Shown: positions 23,163 through 30,981 of the stretch, piece by piece
Numbering within the stretch: the first letter of the stretch is position 1
Layout: each line of letters starts with the position of its first letter
Position numbers and translations under genes: made by a program
The notes under the pieces: model-generated
What the model was told of the DNA's origin: nothing
Database searches by the model: none
The model's input: only the letters and a program-made list of their open reading frames with translations
Assembly (NCBI RefSeq): GCF_002257665.1
Contig: NZ_MQWB01000015.1
Span: 1-64,000, forward strand
DNA length: 64,000 bases
Origin: Rubricoccus marinus
GTDB taxonomy: Bacteria; Bacteroidota; Rhodothermia; Rhodothermales; Rubricoccaceae
Direction of reading: 5' to 3'

Positions 23163-24058
23163 GATGGGACCCCGGCGGAGTGGCCGTTGACGGTGGGGGC
23201 GGACCGGCGGTCGCCGCCGAAGGCCTGGCGGAGGTGCTCCAGCGAGAGCCGGCCGGGGTCGAGGGCGACCTCTTTGTCGAGCGCGAGCGCGCGGAGGACG
23301 GCCTTTCGGATCTGGCGACCGTCGAGGCCCTCGGCCAGCGCCGCCACGTCACGGAGGCCGTTGCCGTCCAGGAGACTCTCGATGGGGGGCCACTTCTCGG
23401 CCAGCGTATGGAGCGTGTCGATGAGGATCTCGCGGCACGCCTCGGGGTTTGGCCTCCCAATGTGCTCGACGAGGTCGGCGCGGGAGAGGAACGCCTCGTC
23501 GACGGCACCCTCGAAGTTGGTCGTCGCGACGAACAGGAGGTGCGGGTGGTCCTCGGCGAGGCGGTCGAGCCCGGCGAGGACCGCGTCGGTCGCGCGGTGG
23601 ACGTCGACGGGGTTGGCCTCGAGGCTCAGCTTGGTCCGGCTGGCCGCCATCGTCTCGACCTCGTCGAGCAGGACGATCGTCGGCCCCTTGAGCGCGGCCT
23701 CGGCGACGGCGCCGTGGAGGAAGTCGCGGACGGCGCGCTGGGACTTCCCGAGCGCCGAGCTCGTGAGCGCGTGGGGCTCGGCCTCGATGAACTCGACGGA
23801 CCGACCGAGGACGGCCGCGACCTTGGACGCCGCGCCCTTCGCGAACGACGTCTTCCCCGTTCCGGGGGGGCCGGTGAGGAGGATGACCCCGTGGAGCGGG
23901 ACGGCCCCCCGGTCGAGCTTGCCTCGGAGCGTGAACTCGAGGAGCATCTGGGAGACGACGCGGGACTTCTGCTCGCGGGGGAGGACGATCCGGTCGTAGA
24001 GCCGGTCGAACTCGGGGTCCGGCAACGAGCGCCGGTGGAGGACGCCTTTGGTCTCCAT
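23159..24058 (-). CDS. cap6: TRIP13/Pch2-like AAA+ ATPase, Cap6
   Basis: 299 residues from ATG 24058 (METKGVLHRR). Walker A GPPGTGKT at 63-70, Walker B LLDEVETM at about 131-138, sensor region FVATTNFEGAVDEAFLSRAD. The closest class is the TRIP13 remodeller, which in type III CBASS pulls HORMA proteins off the CD-NTase and keeps the system silent. First gene of the nine-gene minus-strand unit; its promoter is shared divergently with the XRE/ImmA gene. Confidence 0.85.
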   Translation of the reverse strand: METKGVLHRRSLPDPEFDRLYDRIVLPREQKSRVVSQMLLEFTLRGKLDRGAVPLHGVILLTGPPGTGKTSFAKGAASKVAAVLGRSVEFIEAEPHALTSSALGKSQRAVRDFLHGAVAEAALKGPTIVLLDEVETMAASRTKLSLEANPVDVHRATDAVLAGLDRLAEDHPHLLFVATTNFEGAVDEAFLSRADLVEHIGRPNPEACREILIDTLHTLAEKWPPIESLLDGNGLRDVAALAEGLDGRQIRKAVLRALALDKEVALDPGRLSLEHLRQAFGGDRRSAPTVNGHSAGVPS

Positions 24059-24207
24059 GGGTAACGGGGGGACGACGATGTGTAACAGAAGGTACGCTAT
24101 CACTCGTATCAGTCAAGTGCCAAAACGGCTGAAAGCGCTTCCGTTTGCTCTTCTGCCGCAGATGTTGTTACTTCGGCTATGCCGACACCCTTTTCTTCCC
24201 TCCCCAC
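24059..24207. promoter_or_regulatory. divergent promoter region between cap6 and the XRE/ImmA gene
   Basis: 149 bp, AT-richer than its surroundings. AACGG (24124-24128) and CCGTT (24141-24145) flank an AAGCGCTT palindrome (24133-24140). GTAACA at 24082-24087 recurs inverted as TGTTAC at 24166-24171. These are reasonable operator candidates for the XRE domain encoded next door, which could silence both directions. No single perfect operator stands out. Confidence 0.4.
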
Positions 24208-25389
24208 ATGACGCTGGGAAACCGATTGCAGAACGCGCGGGGCGAGACGAGTCAGCGCGTTGCCGCTGAGGGCGTGGGGGTCGCCCGCGAGATGATCTCG
24301 ATGTGGGAGACGGGCGCGCGCGCGCCGTCCGACGAGTACCTCCGGCGGCTCGCGAAGGTGTACGGGGTGTCGTACGAGCGCCTCGTGGGACTCGAGGAGG
24401 GCGAGTTGTGGGAGCCCGAGACCGTCGTGTTCCGGAAGGCCGGGGGCGCGTTGGCGCCGGACGAGAGGGGGGCGTTGACCGACTGGTTCGTGTTCATGGA
24501 CCGGTGGGCCGGGCGGCTCCTCGACCTCGGGGCCGGCCATACGCGGGGTCTCCGTCGACCGCCGAAGCCGATCGACGCGCTCGGGCCGGTCCGCGACACG
24601 CGTCGGGCGCCGACGCTCGCGGCCCGGGTCCGCAAGCACCTCCGGGTCGGCGACGGTCCCGTCCCCGACCTCTATGCCCTCCTCGACTCCTTCGGGGTGC
24701 TCGTGTACCGGAGCAGCTCTCTCCGTCGGGTCCGGGGGTCCGGCGTCGTCTCGGGCGCGTTCGTGAACCACCCCCAGCTCGGGTACAGCGTCTTCGTCAA
24801 CACCCAGTGCAGCGCGGGGCGCCAGGCGTTCACGCTGGCGCACGAGCTGGCCCACGCCCTCTTCCACTACCCCGAGCGGGCGACGGTGAGCGTGAGCGGG
24901 GACCGCGCGCAGGAGGAGCGGTTCGCCAACGCGTTCGCGTCCCACTTCCTCGTGCCAGGCAAGGAGCTCCGTCGGCTCACGAGCCAGTGGATCGGGGGGG
25001 ACGTCGACGAGTACGGCGCGGTCCAACTCGCGGCCCACTTCCGGGTGAGCTACGCGATGATGCTGTACCGCCTGCTCGACGAGGGGCTCGCCGCCCGGGC
25101 CGACGTGGACCGGTGGAAGACGTACAGCCCGACCGCGATCGCCGACCGGCTCGGGATCCCGGCCGACCCGTTCTGCCGGGCGCCGGACGACGGGGACGAC
25201 GAGCTCGACCGGTTCCCGCTCTCGGTCCGGAACGCCGTCCAGCACGCCCTGCGGACGGGCCGGGTGCACTTGAGCCAGGCGGCCGACGTCCTCGACGTCG
25301 ACGAACTCGTCCTCGAGGACGAACTCGCGCCGCCGGACGACCGTGACGACCAGGCCGCGGAGGAATTCGACGAGTACCCCGAATTTTGA
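24208..25389 (+). CDS. XRE-family regulator fused to ImmA/IrrE metallopeptidase
   Basis: 393 residues from ATG 24208. An N-terminal helix-turn-helix (about 5-60: GVAREMISMWETGARAPSDEYLRRLAKVYGVS) is followed by an ImmA/IrrE-type peptidase with the zinc motif HELAHALFH (His212, His216) and a downstream RFANAFASHFLVP segment. Proteins of this build sense stress and cleave repressors or partner proteins. It is divergent from the CBASS unit and followed 9 bp later by a probable partner gene, so it may control that pair, the CBASS promoter, or both. Confidence 0.82.
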   Translation: MTLGNRLQNARGETSQRVAAEGVGVAREMISMWETGARAPSDEYLRRLAKVYGVSYERLVGLEEGELWEPETVVFRKAGGALAPDERGALTDWFVFMDRWAGRLLDLGAGHTRGLRRPPKPIDALGPVRDTRRAPTLAARVRKHLRVGDGPVPDLYALLDSFGVLVYRSSSLRRVRGSGVVSGAFVNHPQLGYSVFVNTQCSAGRQAFTLAHELAHALFHYPERATVSVSGDRAQEERFANAFASHFLVPGKELRRLTSQWIGGDVDEYGAVQLAAHFRVSYAMMLYRLLDEGLAARADVDRWKTYSPTAIADRLGIPADPFCRAPDDGDDELDRFPLSVRNAVQHALRTGRVHLSQAADVLDVDELVLEDELAPPDDRDDQAAEEFDEYPEF

Positions 25390-25398
25390 GGCGCCAGC

Positions 25399-25932
25399 GT
25401 GGAGACTCGAGCAGCGTTGGTCGCGGATGGTTCCACGGTGCTCCGGTTTGTACGGGAGGGGCTGGTGGACGGCCTCCGCGACGTTTTTGACGGACCTGTC
25501 GGGCTCACCCCCGACGCGCTCGAGGCGGGCGAGGTCGGCGTGGCGCGTCCGAGGTGCCGAGTCCTCCGCGCGCTAGCGCGGGAGCGGACGTCGGGACGGC
25601 TCGGACCCGTGGGTCCGTTCGTGCACGCCGAGGGGTCGGGCTGGGTGTCCGTCCCGTACGGGGAGCGAGAGGCGGGGATGGCTGCGGCTCTCCGCAGCCC
25701 GGAGATGAACGGCCTCGAGCTCGTGACTGCAGGACGGTACCGGGAGCGGCCGCCTCAATGGCTGAGTGCGGGGTGTGCCGAGGCGCTGGCCGTCGCCCAC
25801 TTCCACCGCCTCCCTCTTCTGACATGTTGCGAACTGACGAGGCGGGTAGCCAGTCAGCTTAGCCCCGCGGTCCAACTCTTCGACGGGCACGCCATCCTCC
25901 AATGGGTCCTCCGGCGCCGAAGGGCCTCGTGA
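25399..25932 (+). CDS. partner protein of the XRE/ImmA regulator, possibly PIN-like
   Basis: 177 residues from GTG 25399. It opens METRAALVADGSTVLRFVREGLVD, has an acidic DALEAGEVGV, and ends with CAEALAVAHFHRLPLLTCCELTRRVA. The length, position and alternating pattern fit the small PIN-like proteins that pair with ImmA-XRE proteins, but the catalytic acidic set is incomplete. Function is unproven. Confidence 0.5.
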   Translation: METRAALVADGSTVLRFVREGLVDGLRDVFDGPVGLTPDALEAGEVGVARPRCRVLRALARERTSGRLGPVGPFVHAEGSGWVSVPYGEREAGMAAALRSPEMNGLELVTAGRYRERPPQWLSAGCAEALAVAHFHRLPLLTCCELTRRVASQLSPAVQLFDGHAILQWVLRRRRAS

Positions 25933-26142
25933 GCGCTGCCAAACGTGTGATGACCAGGTCGTAGACGTAAGGTGGGGAATCCGAGAGGGTCGCGGTCACG
26001 GGCTGCGCGTCGACTCCGCCCTCTCCCCAGTAGGTTGGACGCCGGCCATAAAAGTGCTCGGAGCGGTTAGCGGGGCGACGCCTGGGTACAGCACAAACAT
26101 GACGGGGTAGGGCTTCCCACCGAAGGGGGGCGCCAGTGAGGG
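25933..26142. other. intergenic region without recognised content
   Basis: About 210 bp between convergent genes. I see no gene, clear hairpin-plus-U terminator or repeat. Confidence 0.4.
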
Positions 26143-26454
26143 CTAGTACTCGGACGGGAGGAGGACCGTGGTGGCGGAGCGGTCAGCCTCGGTGATGATC
26201 CAGAGCCGCCCCCCGGCCGTCTCGTAGGCCGAGAGGACGCGGGTGCCTTCCTCGACAGCGCGGTCGTTGGCCCGTGCGTCGTGCTCGGAGACGGCGCCCC
26301 AGTCGCCAGCCCGGTGGCGGTGGAGGAGCCCCACGACGTCGAGGCTGTGGCTGCGGACGACCTCGAGGGCGCCCGGCGTGGCGACCACGTGCCCGAGCGG
26401 AAGGCGGACGGGGCGGGTTTGGCGACGTTTCGTCTTGGCAGCGGTCGTGCTCAT
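26143..26454 (-). CDS. conserved plasmid-type hypothetical protein
   Basis: 103 residues from ATG 26454 (MSTTAAKTKRRQTRPVRLPLG); an upstream ATG at 26505 is less likely. The second half, WGAVSEHDARANDRAVEEG followed by RVLSAYETAGGRLWIITEADRS, matches a small protein often found on plasmids and other mobile elements beside RadC-like JAB genes, as here. Its function is unknown. It follows the JAB gene on the same strand after about 110 bp. Confidence 0.65.
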   Translation of the reverse strand: MSTTAAKTKRRQTRPVRLPLGHVVATPGALEVVRSHSLDVVGLLHRHRAGDWGAVSEHDARANDRAVEEGTRVLSAYETAGGRLWIITEADRSATTVLLPSEY

Positions 26455-26563
26455 GGCAGCGGTGGTTGAGGCGGATGGGTCCCCCGGCGTGGAGGCGTTC
26501 GCCACTCGGCGCCTCCTCGCCGGGAGAGCCCAGCCACCACCTGCTGCGGGTAATACTCCTCAG

Positions 26564-27379
26564 CTACATCAGCCCCCGCTCGGCGAGGCTCGTGTAGGAC
26601 GGGCGACCGTCCTCTCCGTGGTCGGTCAGGATGAGGTGGTCGTGGACCGGGATGCCCATGACCTTGCCCGCCTCGACGAGCTGCCGCGTGACCGTCACGT
26701 CCTCCCGGCTCGGCTCCGGGTTGCCCGATGGGTGGTTGTGCGCGAGGAGCACCGCCGCCGCGTTCGCCAACACGGCCGCCTTGAACACCTGGCGCGGCTC
26801 GACGATCGACGCCGCCAGTCCCCCGACGGAGGCCACGTGGAGCCCGGTCAGCGTGTTGGCAGTGTCGAGGAAGGCGACCACGAACTCCTCGCGGTCGCGG
26901 TCCGAGAAGTACTCCGCCAGCACGGCCGCCGCGTCAGCGGGCGAGCGGACCTGGTCCCTCGTCGGGAACGTGAACGTCCGCTCGCGGACGAGCCGGGTCG
27001 TGTAGAGCGGGACGCCCGAGAACAGGGCGTCCCGGTAGGCCACGTGCACCTCGGGCTGGCGGAGCACGTGGGCAGGCTCTCGGACGACAGATTGAGGGCT
27101 CCCCGCCAGAGGCTCGGTCACCGAGCCGTACAGCACAGTCCGCCGCGCAAACCACGGCGCGTCGGACTCCAGCCGCCGGAGCCGCCCGCTCACGGCGAGG
27201 CGCCGGGCGTGGTACCGCTCGCGGCGGTCGAGCTTGGGCTGAGGGACGACGGGATCGCCGCCGTAGCGGTCGCCGCCCTCGGGCATCTTGGCTTCGATGT
27301 CGCGGAGCACGTGGAGGTTCAGGGCCGTCAAGCCGCTTCGCGCTGCGAGGCACACGGCCTCAGAAGTTGGGGTCGCCAT
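26564..27379 (-). CDS. RadC-like JAB-domain protein
   Basis: 271 residues from ATG 27379. The C-terminal ~120 residues hold the JAMM zinc motif: LLAHNHPSGNPEPSREDVTVT (HxH...D), then PVHDHLILTD. The N-terminal half is unassigned and Arg-rich. RadC/JAB proteins are common on conjugative plasmids and near defence loci; the original DNA-repair label is doubtful and the substrate is unknown. The leader (27380-27500) has imperfect GC-rich hairpins. Confidence 0.82.
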   Translation of the reverse strand: MATPTSEAVCLAARSGLTALNLHVLRDIEAKMPEGGDRYGGDPVVPQPKLDRRERYHARRLAVSGRLRRLESDAPWFARRTVLYGSVTEPLAGSPQSVVREPAHVLRQPEVHVAYRDALFSGVPLYTTRLVRERTFTFPTRDQVRSPADAAAVLAEYFSDRDREEFVVAFLDTANTLTGLHVASVGGLAASIVEPRQVFKAAVLANAAAVLLAHNHPSGNPEPSREDVTVTRQLVEAGKVMGIPVHDHLILTDHGEDGRPSYTSLAERGLM

Positions 27380-27491
27380 GTCAATTCTGGCATCGCTCCG
27401 CACAGACACACGTCGGCCATGGTGGGAGCGCCCCCGTCGGCCGACGCGCACTCGCGGTCGGCGGGGGTGCCTCTCCCCGCCCCCTGTTGCG

Positions 27492-27530
27492 GCAAAAAAG
27501 AAGCCCGGCGACCTCGTGGGTCGCCGGGCT
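27492..27530 (-). terminator. strong rho-independent terminator (minus strand)
   Basis: A perfect 12-bp stem, AGCCCGGCGACC (27502-27513) and GGTCGCCGGGCT (27519-27530), with a 5-base loop. On the minus strand it is followed by TTCTTTTTT (27492-27501 read in reverse). It lies just after the stop of the gene at 27550-28251 and separates it from the JAB gene. Confidence 0.88.
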
Positions 27531-27549
27531 GAGGGCCTCCGGTTCTGGG

Positions 27550-28251
27550 CTATTCGTCTCGCCAGTCGGTTTCGCTGGCGGCGCTGCCGCCGTAGGCGTC
27601 GGTGCCGTAGAGGAAGTCTCCGTAACTCGCCCCCGGTGCCACCGTGTCCCGGTAGCTCGCCCGGTAGGCGTACGGGCTCTCCTCGGCGACGGCGTGCGCC
27701 TCGGCCCAAGCCTTCCGGTCGTCGGCCCAGTCGAGCCAGGCCGCCGCGGCCTCGTGCGCCCGGCTGATCGCGACGTGGACTTGCGTCTCCTGGCCTCCGG
27801 TCACGTGGTACCGGAGGACTCGGCCCGTGCCGTAGGCGTCGGACTCCAGCCGGATCAGAGGGGCCACCCACAGGGCGTCCTCCGGCGGGAGCCGGCCCAG
27901 CAGGTGCTTGCTCGTCTGCGTGCCCGTCCGGTCGGCCACTTCGAGGAAGAGGTGGACCTCGTCGGCCGTGGAGTCGTCGGGATCGACCTGGGCGATCCGG
28001 GCTACGAGCTCCGGGTACTTGTCGCCAGCCTCGGCCCGAGCCGCGAGCCGGGCCAGCCCGGCGGCCTCGCAGTCCTGCAACCGCGACGGGAGGATGAAGC
28101 TCTTCGTGCGGAGCCCGAAGCTTGCCCTCAGGGCGTCCTCCTTCATCATGTGCGGGTGGAACTGGGGGCACGACGTGCGCCGGAGCCAGCACGCGAAGCG
28201 GTACCAGGTCCGGGCCTGAGCGTAGTGCGGACGGTTGTAAGTGCGGATCAT
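27550..28251 (-). CDS. hypothetical protein of the accessory block
   Basis: 233 residues from ATG 28251 (MIRTYNRPHYAQARTWYRF). Charged, with a Cys/His-containing N-terminal part (CWLRRTSCPQFHPHMM) and an acidic helical C-terminal half (AHEAAAAWLDWADDRKAWAEAHAVAEE). I do not recognise a family. It has its own terminator (27492-27530) and a leader with three hairpins (28293-28380), so it is an independently controlled gene. Confidence 0.6.
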   Translation of the reverse strand: MIRTYNRPHYAQARTWYRFACWLRRTSCPQFHPHMMKEDALRASFGLRTKSFILPSRLQDCEAAGLARLAARAEAGDKYPELVARIAQVDPDDSTADEVHLFLEVADRTGTQTSKHLLGRLPPEDALWVAPLIRLESDAYGTGRVLRYHVTGGQETQVHVAISRAHEAAAAWLDWADDRKAWAEAHAVAEESPYAYRASYRDTVAPGASYGDFLYGTDAYGGSAASETDWRDE

Positions 28252-28292
28252 AACAGGGCCTCTTGGAGAGCTCGTGAGAGCCACTGCACCCA

Positions 28293-28380
28293 GGGGACCC
28301 GAGTGGTCCCCGCAGCCAGCGGCTTAAAAAGCCAGCAGGCGTAAGGCCGGACTACGGGGTCAAAGGGCCGTCTTCGGCCC
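28293..28380 (-). promoter_or_regulatory. hairpin-rich 5' leader
   Basis: Three perfect stems upstream of the minus-strand gene starting at 28251: GGGGACC/GGTCCCC (28293-28299 and 28305-28311, 5-base loop), GGCTT/AAGCC (28321-28325 and 28329-28333), GGGCCG/CGGCCC (28365-28370 and 28375-28380, 4-base loop). No coding sequence is seen in 28285-28680 otherwise. The same style recurs before 30781, 31503 and 36245. Confidence 0.55.
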
Positions 28381-28686
28381 GAGGTGGAGCGCACGCGCGC
28401 GGAGGGACCGTCGGGGAAATCGGTCTGCCGATTTCGTCGTCGCAGCGCGAGCACGGGGGCGACCAACCTTGACGCTGTCCGGCCGTCGCCTAGATTGCCA
28501 GGAACCGCTGCCAACACCCCGCCCCTCCTCCTGCCGACGCCGCTGGGTCGGCGTCGGAAGGGCCACACGTCGGAGCCCCGCTCCGTCCGCTTTCGCGCCT
28601 CTCGCCAGGGGTCTCGGCATCACCGCGACGGCTGCCCAGTGACCGGCCAGGCCATCAATCTCGATAACGTGAAGGGGCTTGCTAGC

Positions 28687-28708
28687 CAACTTACCATGTG
28701 GTAAGTTG
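28687..28708. promoter_or_regulatory. palindromic operator of the TetR gene
   Basis: CAACTTACCA (28687-28696) and TGGTAAGTTG (28699-28708) form a perfect 10-bp inverted repeat with two central bases, ending 5 bp before the TetR start. This size and position are typical of TetR-family autoregulation. Confidence 0.85.
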
Positions 28709-28713
28709 CTCGT

Positions 28714-29313
28714 ATGACAGCTGATAGATCGACCCCCGACCGGCTCCTCGACCTCGCCGCCGAGCACGTCGAGCGCGGCGGCATACACGCCTTCAGCTTC
28801 CGCGACCTCGCTGGACCCCTCGGCCTTACTCACGCCGCCGTCCACTACCACTTCCGCTCCAAAGCGGACCTCGCCCAGGCCCTCGCCTCTCAGTACCGCC
28901 GGCGGCTCCTCGGAGAGCTGGCGGCCCTCGACGACCGCGAGAGCGACCCGGCCACGCGGCTCCGGGCTTTCGTCGCGGCTTACGGGGAGGGGGTCCGCGC
29001 TGGCCGGTTCTGCCTTTGTGGGATGCTCGCGTCCGACGCCAGCTCGCTCCCCGAAGGCGTCCGCGCCGAGGTTGAGGCCTTCTTCGAGTCCGTCGAGGGT
29101 TGGCTTGCCGACACGCTCTGCTTGGGCCGCCGCGCGGGCGCGCTCGCCTTCGACGGCGAACCGGCCGACGTCGCCGCGCTCGCGCTCGCCGCCGTCGAGG
29201 GCGCCATGCTCACGGCGTGGTCGGCACCCGACGCGGACCACGCCGACCTCCGCTACCGGCGGGCCACGGACGCCCTCCTCTCCTCGTTGACCCCCTGCCC
29301 CTCACTCCCTTGA
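28714..29313 (+). CDS. TetR-family transcriptional regulator
   Basis: 199 residues from ATG 28714. The N-terminal helix-turn-helix (about 8-55) reads RLLDLAAEHVERGGIHAFSFRDLAGPLGLTHAAVHYHF-type in segments and ends YHFRSKADLAQAL, characteristic of TetR. The C-terminal ligand domain has FCLCGMLASDASSLP, as in a subset of TetR proteins that sense small electrophiles or unknown ligands. A palindromic operator lies immediately upstream. It overlaps the next, frameshifted GNAT gene by 4 bp; the pair would form one operon. Confidence 0.88.
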   Translation: MTADRSTPDRLLDLAAEHVERGGIHAFSFRDLAGPLGLTHAAVHYHFRSKADLAQALASQYRRRLLGELAALDDRESDPATRLRAFVAAYGEGVRAGRFCLCGMLASDASSLPEGVRAEVEAFFESVEGWLADTLCLGRRAGALAFDGEPADVAALALAAVEGAMLTAWSAPDADHADLRYRRATDALLSSLTPCPSLP

Positions 29314-29799
29314 CGACCACTACCCGAAGGGCCTGCCCAGACGACGCTCCACCGCTGCGCCGACTCATCCGAGAGAGCGGGCTGTTCGAGCCCGACGAGG
29401 CCGACTACGTCGTCGGCACGCTCGAAGACCACTTCGAGGGGGGGCCGGAGCCCGGTCACCGGTGGGACGTCGCCGAGTCCGGGGACGCCATCGTCGGCGT
29501 CGCGTACTCGGCCGCCGAGACGCTCGCCGACCGGGTCTGGAACCTCCTCTTCCTCGCCGTCGACCCGGCCCTTCGTGGGGGCGGTCACGGGGCCGAGCTC
29601 GTCGGACACGTCGAGCGCGAGCTCACGGGCGACGGCGCGCGCGTCCTCCTGATCGAGACGTCGGGGACCGACGGCTTCGAGCGGACGCGGGATTTCTACG
29701 ACAAGCTGGGCTACACCGAGGAAGCCCCGTATCCGCGGCTACTTCGGACCCAGCGACGACAAGGTCGTCTTCTGGAAGTCCCTCACTCCCGACCCGTGA
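29310..29799 (+). pseudogene. GNAT-family acetyltransferase, interrupted by a single-base frameshift
   Basis: Begins at TTG 29310, overlapping the TetR stop, and encodes an N-acetyltransferase: RRACPDDAPPLRRLIRESGLF, YVVGTLEDHFEGG, LFLAVDPALRGGGHGAELV (acetyl-CoA loop) and FERTRDFYDKLGYTEEA. At the CCCC run 29725-29728 the frame shifts. Removing one C gives ARIRGYFGPSDDKVVFWKSL and a stop at 29797-29799, the normal end of this family. As written, translation runs on into non-coding sequence to 29915. Either a real mutation or a homopolymer sequencing error. Confidence 0.82.
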
Positions 29800-30781
29800 C
29801 CCCGCGCCCCGCCAGTGGCCTCTCGTTCTCGACCCAGACTCGGACGTCGGCTGCGCGGAGCACGCCGCCGTCCTCGGGGACTGCGGCCACGACCTCGCGC
29901 TTGAACCGGTGGTAGAGCGCGTTCGCGGTCTCCTCGTCGGTGAGCGAGAGGAGCACGCTCCGCGCGAGGTCCGCCGGGCCGGACCCGCCGTACCCCCATT
30001 CGATGCCCGTCGGTGAATGCCGGACCGCGTGGGGCACCGAGGCGTGGGCCTCCCCGTCGCACGTGCGCCAGAGGACGACGTCCTCCCGGTCGCCGGTCAG
30101 CGCCTCGTACTCGGGCAGTACGGGGATGCCGACGGGCCGAGCCTCACCGGGGACGACGAGACGGAGCGGACTCCGGCCGTCCACAGACGGTACCGTCGGA
30201 GCCCCATCGCCGCTCATGCCGTGGGCGGCGTCTGCCAGTCGGCGAAGGGCCTCCCCGACGTGGCCGAAGGCGACGTTGCACCCGAGCCGGTAGCCTCGAC
30301 GGGTTCCCTCGGTGCCCGTCACGCGGGCGAGGTACACCGTGAGACCGAACGGGACGAGCGGCCGGACCCACCCGAGGTGCTTGGACTGGACGAGCCCGAG
30401 CGGTGCCCCCTCGTGACGCACGACGAGCCCGTCTTCGACCGCGTCGAGGTCGAGCGCCGCCCACCGGGCTCCGTCGCCCGCGAGCGTGCGGAGCCTCGGC
30501 TGGTGCCGCGAGGTGCCGGTGAGCTTCGAGGGCACGGCCAGGCTCGACGCTCGGCGATGCACGCTGAACGCGCAGGCCCCGAGGGCCTTCGCCAGGAGCG
30601 TGCCGGGCTTCATCCGGGTGCGCTCGGACGCGAGCGCGAGCCAGCGCTCGGCCTCGCGCGCGATCCGGCGTGCGTGGACCTCGGCGGCGGGGATGTGTGT
30701 CCCGGCGGACGTCAACACGTCCGTGCGAGTGTGGATGCCGCCGGTGCGGCTTGGACGATGGGCGAGTGCATGAGTCGTCAT
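29783..30781 (-). CDS. DUF6166-containing plasmid protein
   Basis: 332 residues from ATG 30781. The C-terminal ~60 residues (FEWGYGGSGP-like: GIEWGYGGSGPADLARSVLL, then ALYHRFKREVVAAVPED) match DUF6166, a small domain frequent on plasmids and other mobile elements. The N-terminal 260 residues are unassigned, with repeated Arg/Leu-rich helices and PLGLVQSKHLGWVRPLVPFG. Function unknown. Its 3' end overlaps the restored GNAT end by 17 bp (convergent). The leader carries several hairpins (30788-30951). Confidence 0.68.
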   Translation of the reverse strand: MTTHALAHRPSRTGGIHTRTDVLTSAGTHIPAAEVHARRIAREAERWLALASERTRMKPGTLLAKALGACAFSVHRRASSLAVPSKLTGTSRHQPRLRTLAGDGARWAALDLDAVEDGLVVRHEGAPLGLVQSKHLGWVRPLVPFGLTVYLARVTGTEGTRRGYRLGCNVAFGHVGEALRRLADAAHGMSGDGAPTVPSVDGRSPLRLVVPGEARPVGIPVLPEYEALTGDREDVVLWRTCDGEAHASVPHAVRHSPTGIEWGYGGSGPADLARSVLLSLTDEETANALYHRFKREVVAAVPEDGGVLRAADVRVWVENERPLAGRGVTGRE

Positions 30782-30787
30782 GGTGAT

Positions 30788-30951
30788 CGGGGCCTCCCCC
30801 GGTCTTCGGTGGTGCGCCGCGCTCCCCTATGGAGCGCGGTCGCGGTGGAAAAGCGGACGGCTCCGGTCCCTGGGGGACCGCGTCCCGTCGCTCGCGGCGA
30901 GACCCGGCTGGCGGGTCTCGCCTCTGATGGCTTCGGGTCGACCCCGAAGCC
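30788..30951 (-). promoter_or_regulatory. leader with four strong hairpins
   Basis: Upstream of the minus-strand start at 30781 are consecutive perfect stems: CCGCGCTCC/GGAGCGCGG (30817-30825 and 30831-30839, loop 5), CGGTCCC/GGGACCG (30864-30870 and 30874-30880, loop 3), CGAGACCC/GGGTCTCG (30898-30905 and 30913-30920, loop 7), GGCTTCGGG/CCCGAAGCC (30929-30937 and 30943-30951, loop 5). A smaller CGGGG/CCCCG pair lies at 30788-30801. None is followed by a U-tract on either strand, so simple terminators are unlikely. Confidence 0.65.
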
Positions 30952-30981
30952 GCGCCCGCAGTAGCGGGCTAGGGACGGCAC

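Noticed and set aside
22224-23999. 591-codon plus-strand frame opposite the CBASS genes
   Set aside because: Covers four well-recognised minus-strand genes and has no domain of its own.
30817-30951. Rho-independent terminators
   Set aside because: The four stems are strong, but no U-tract follows on either strand.
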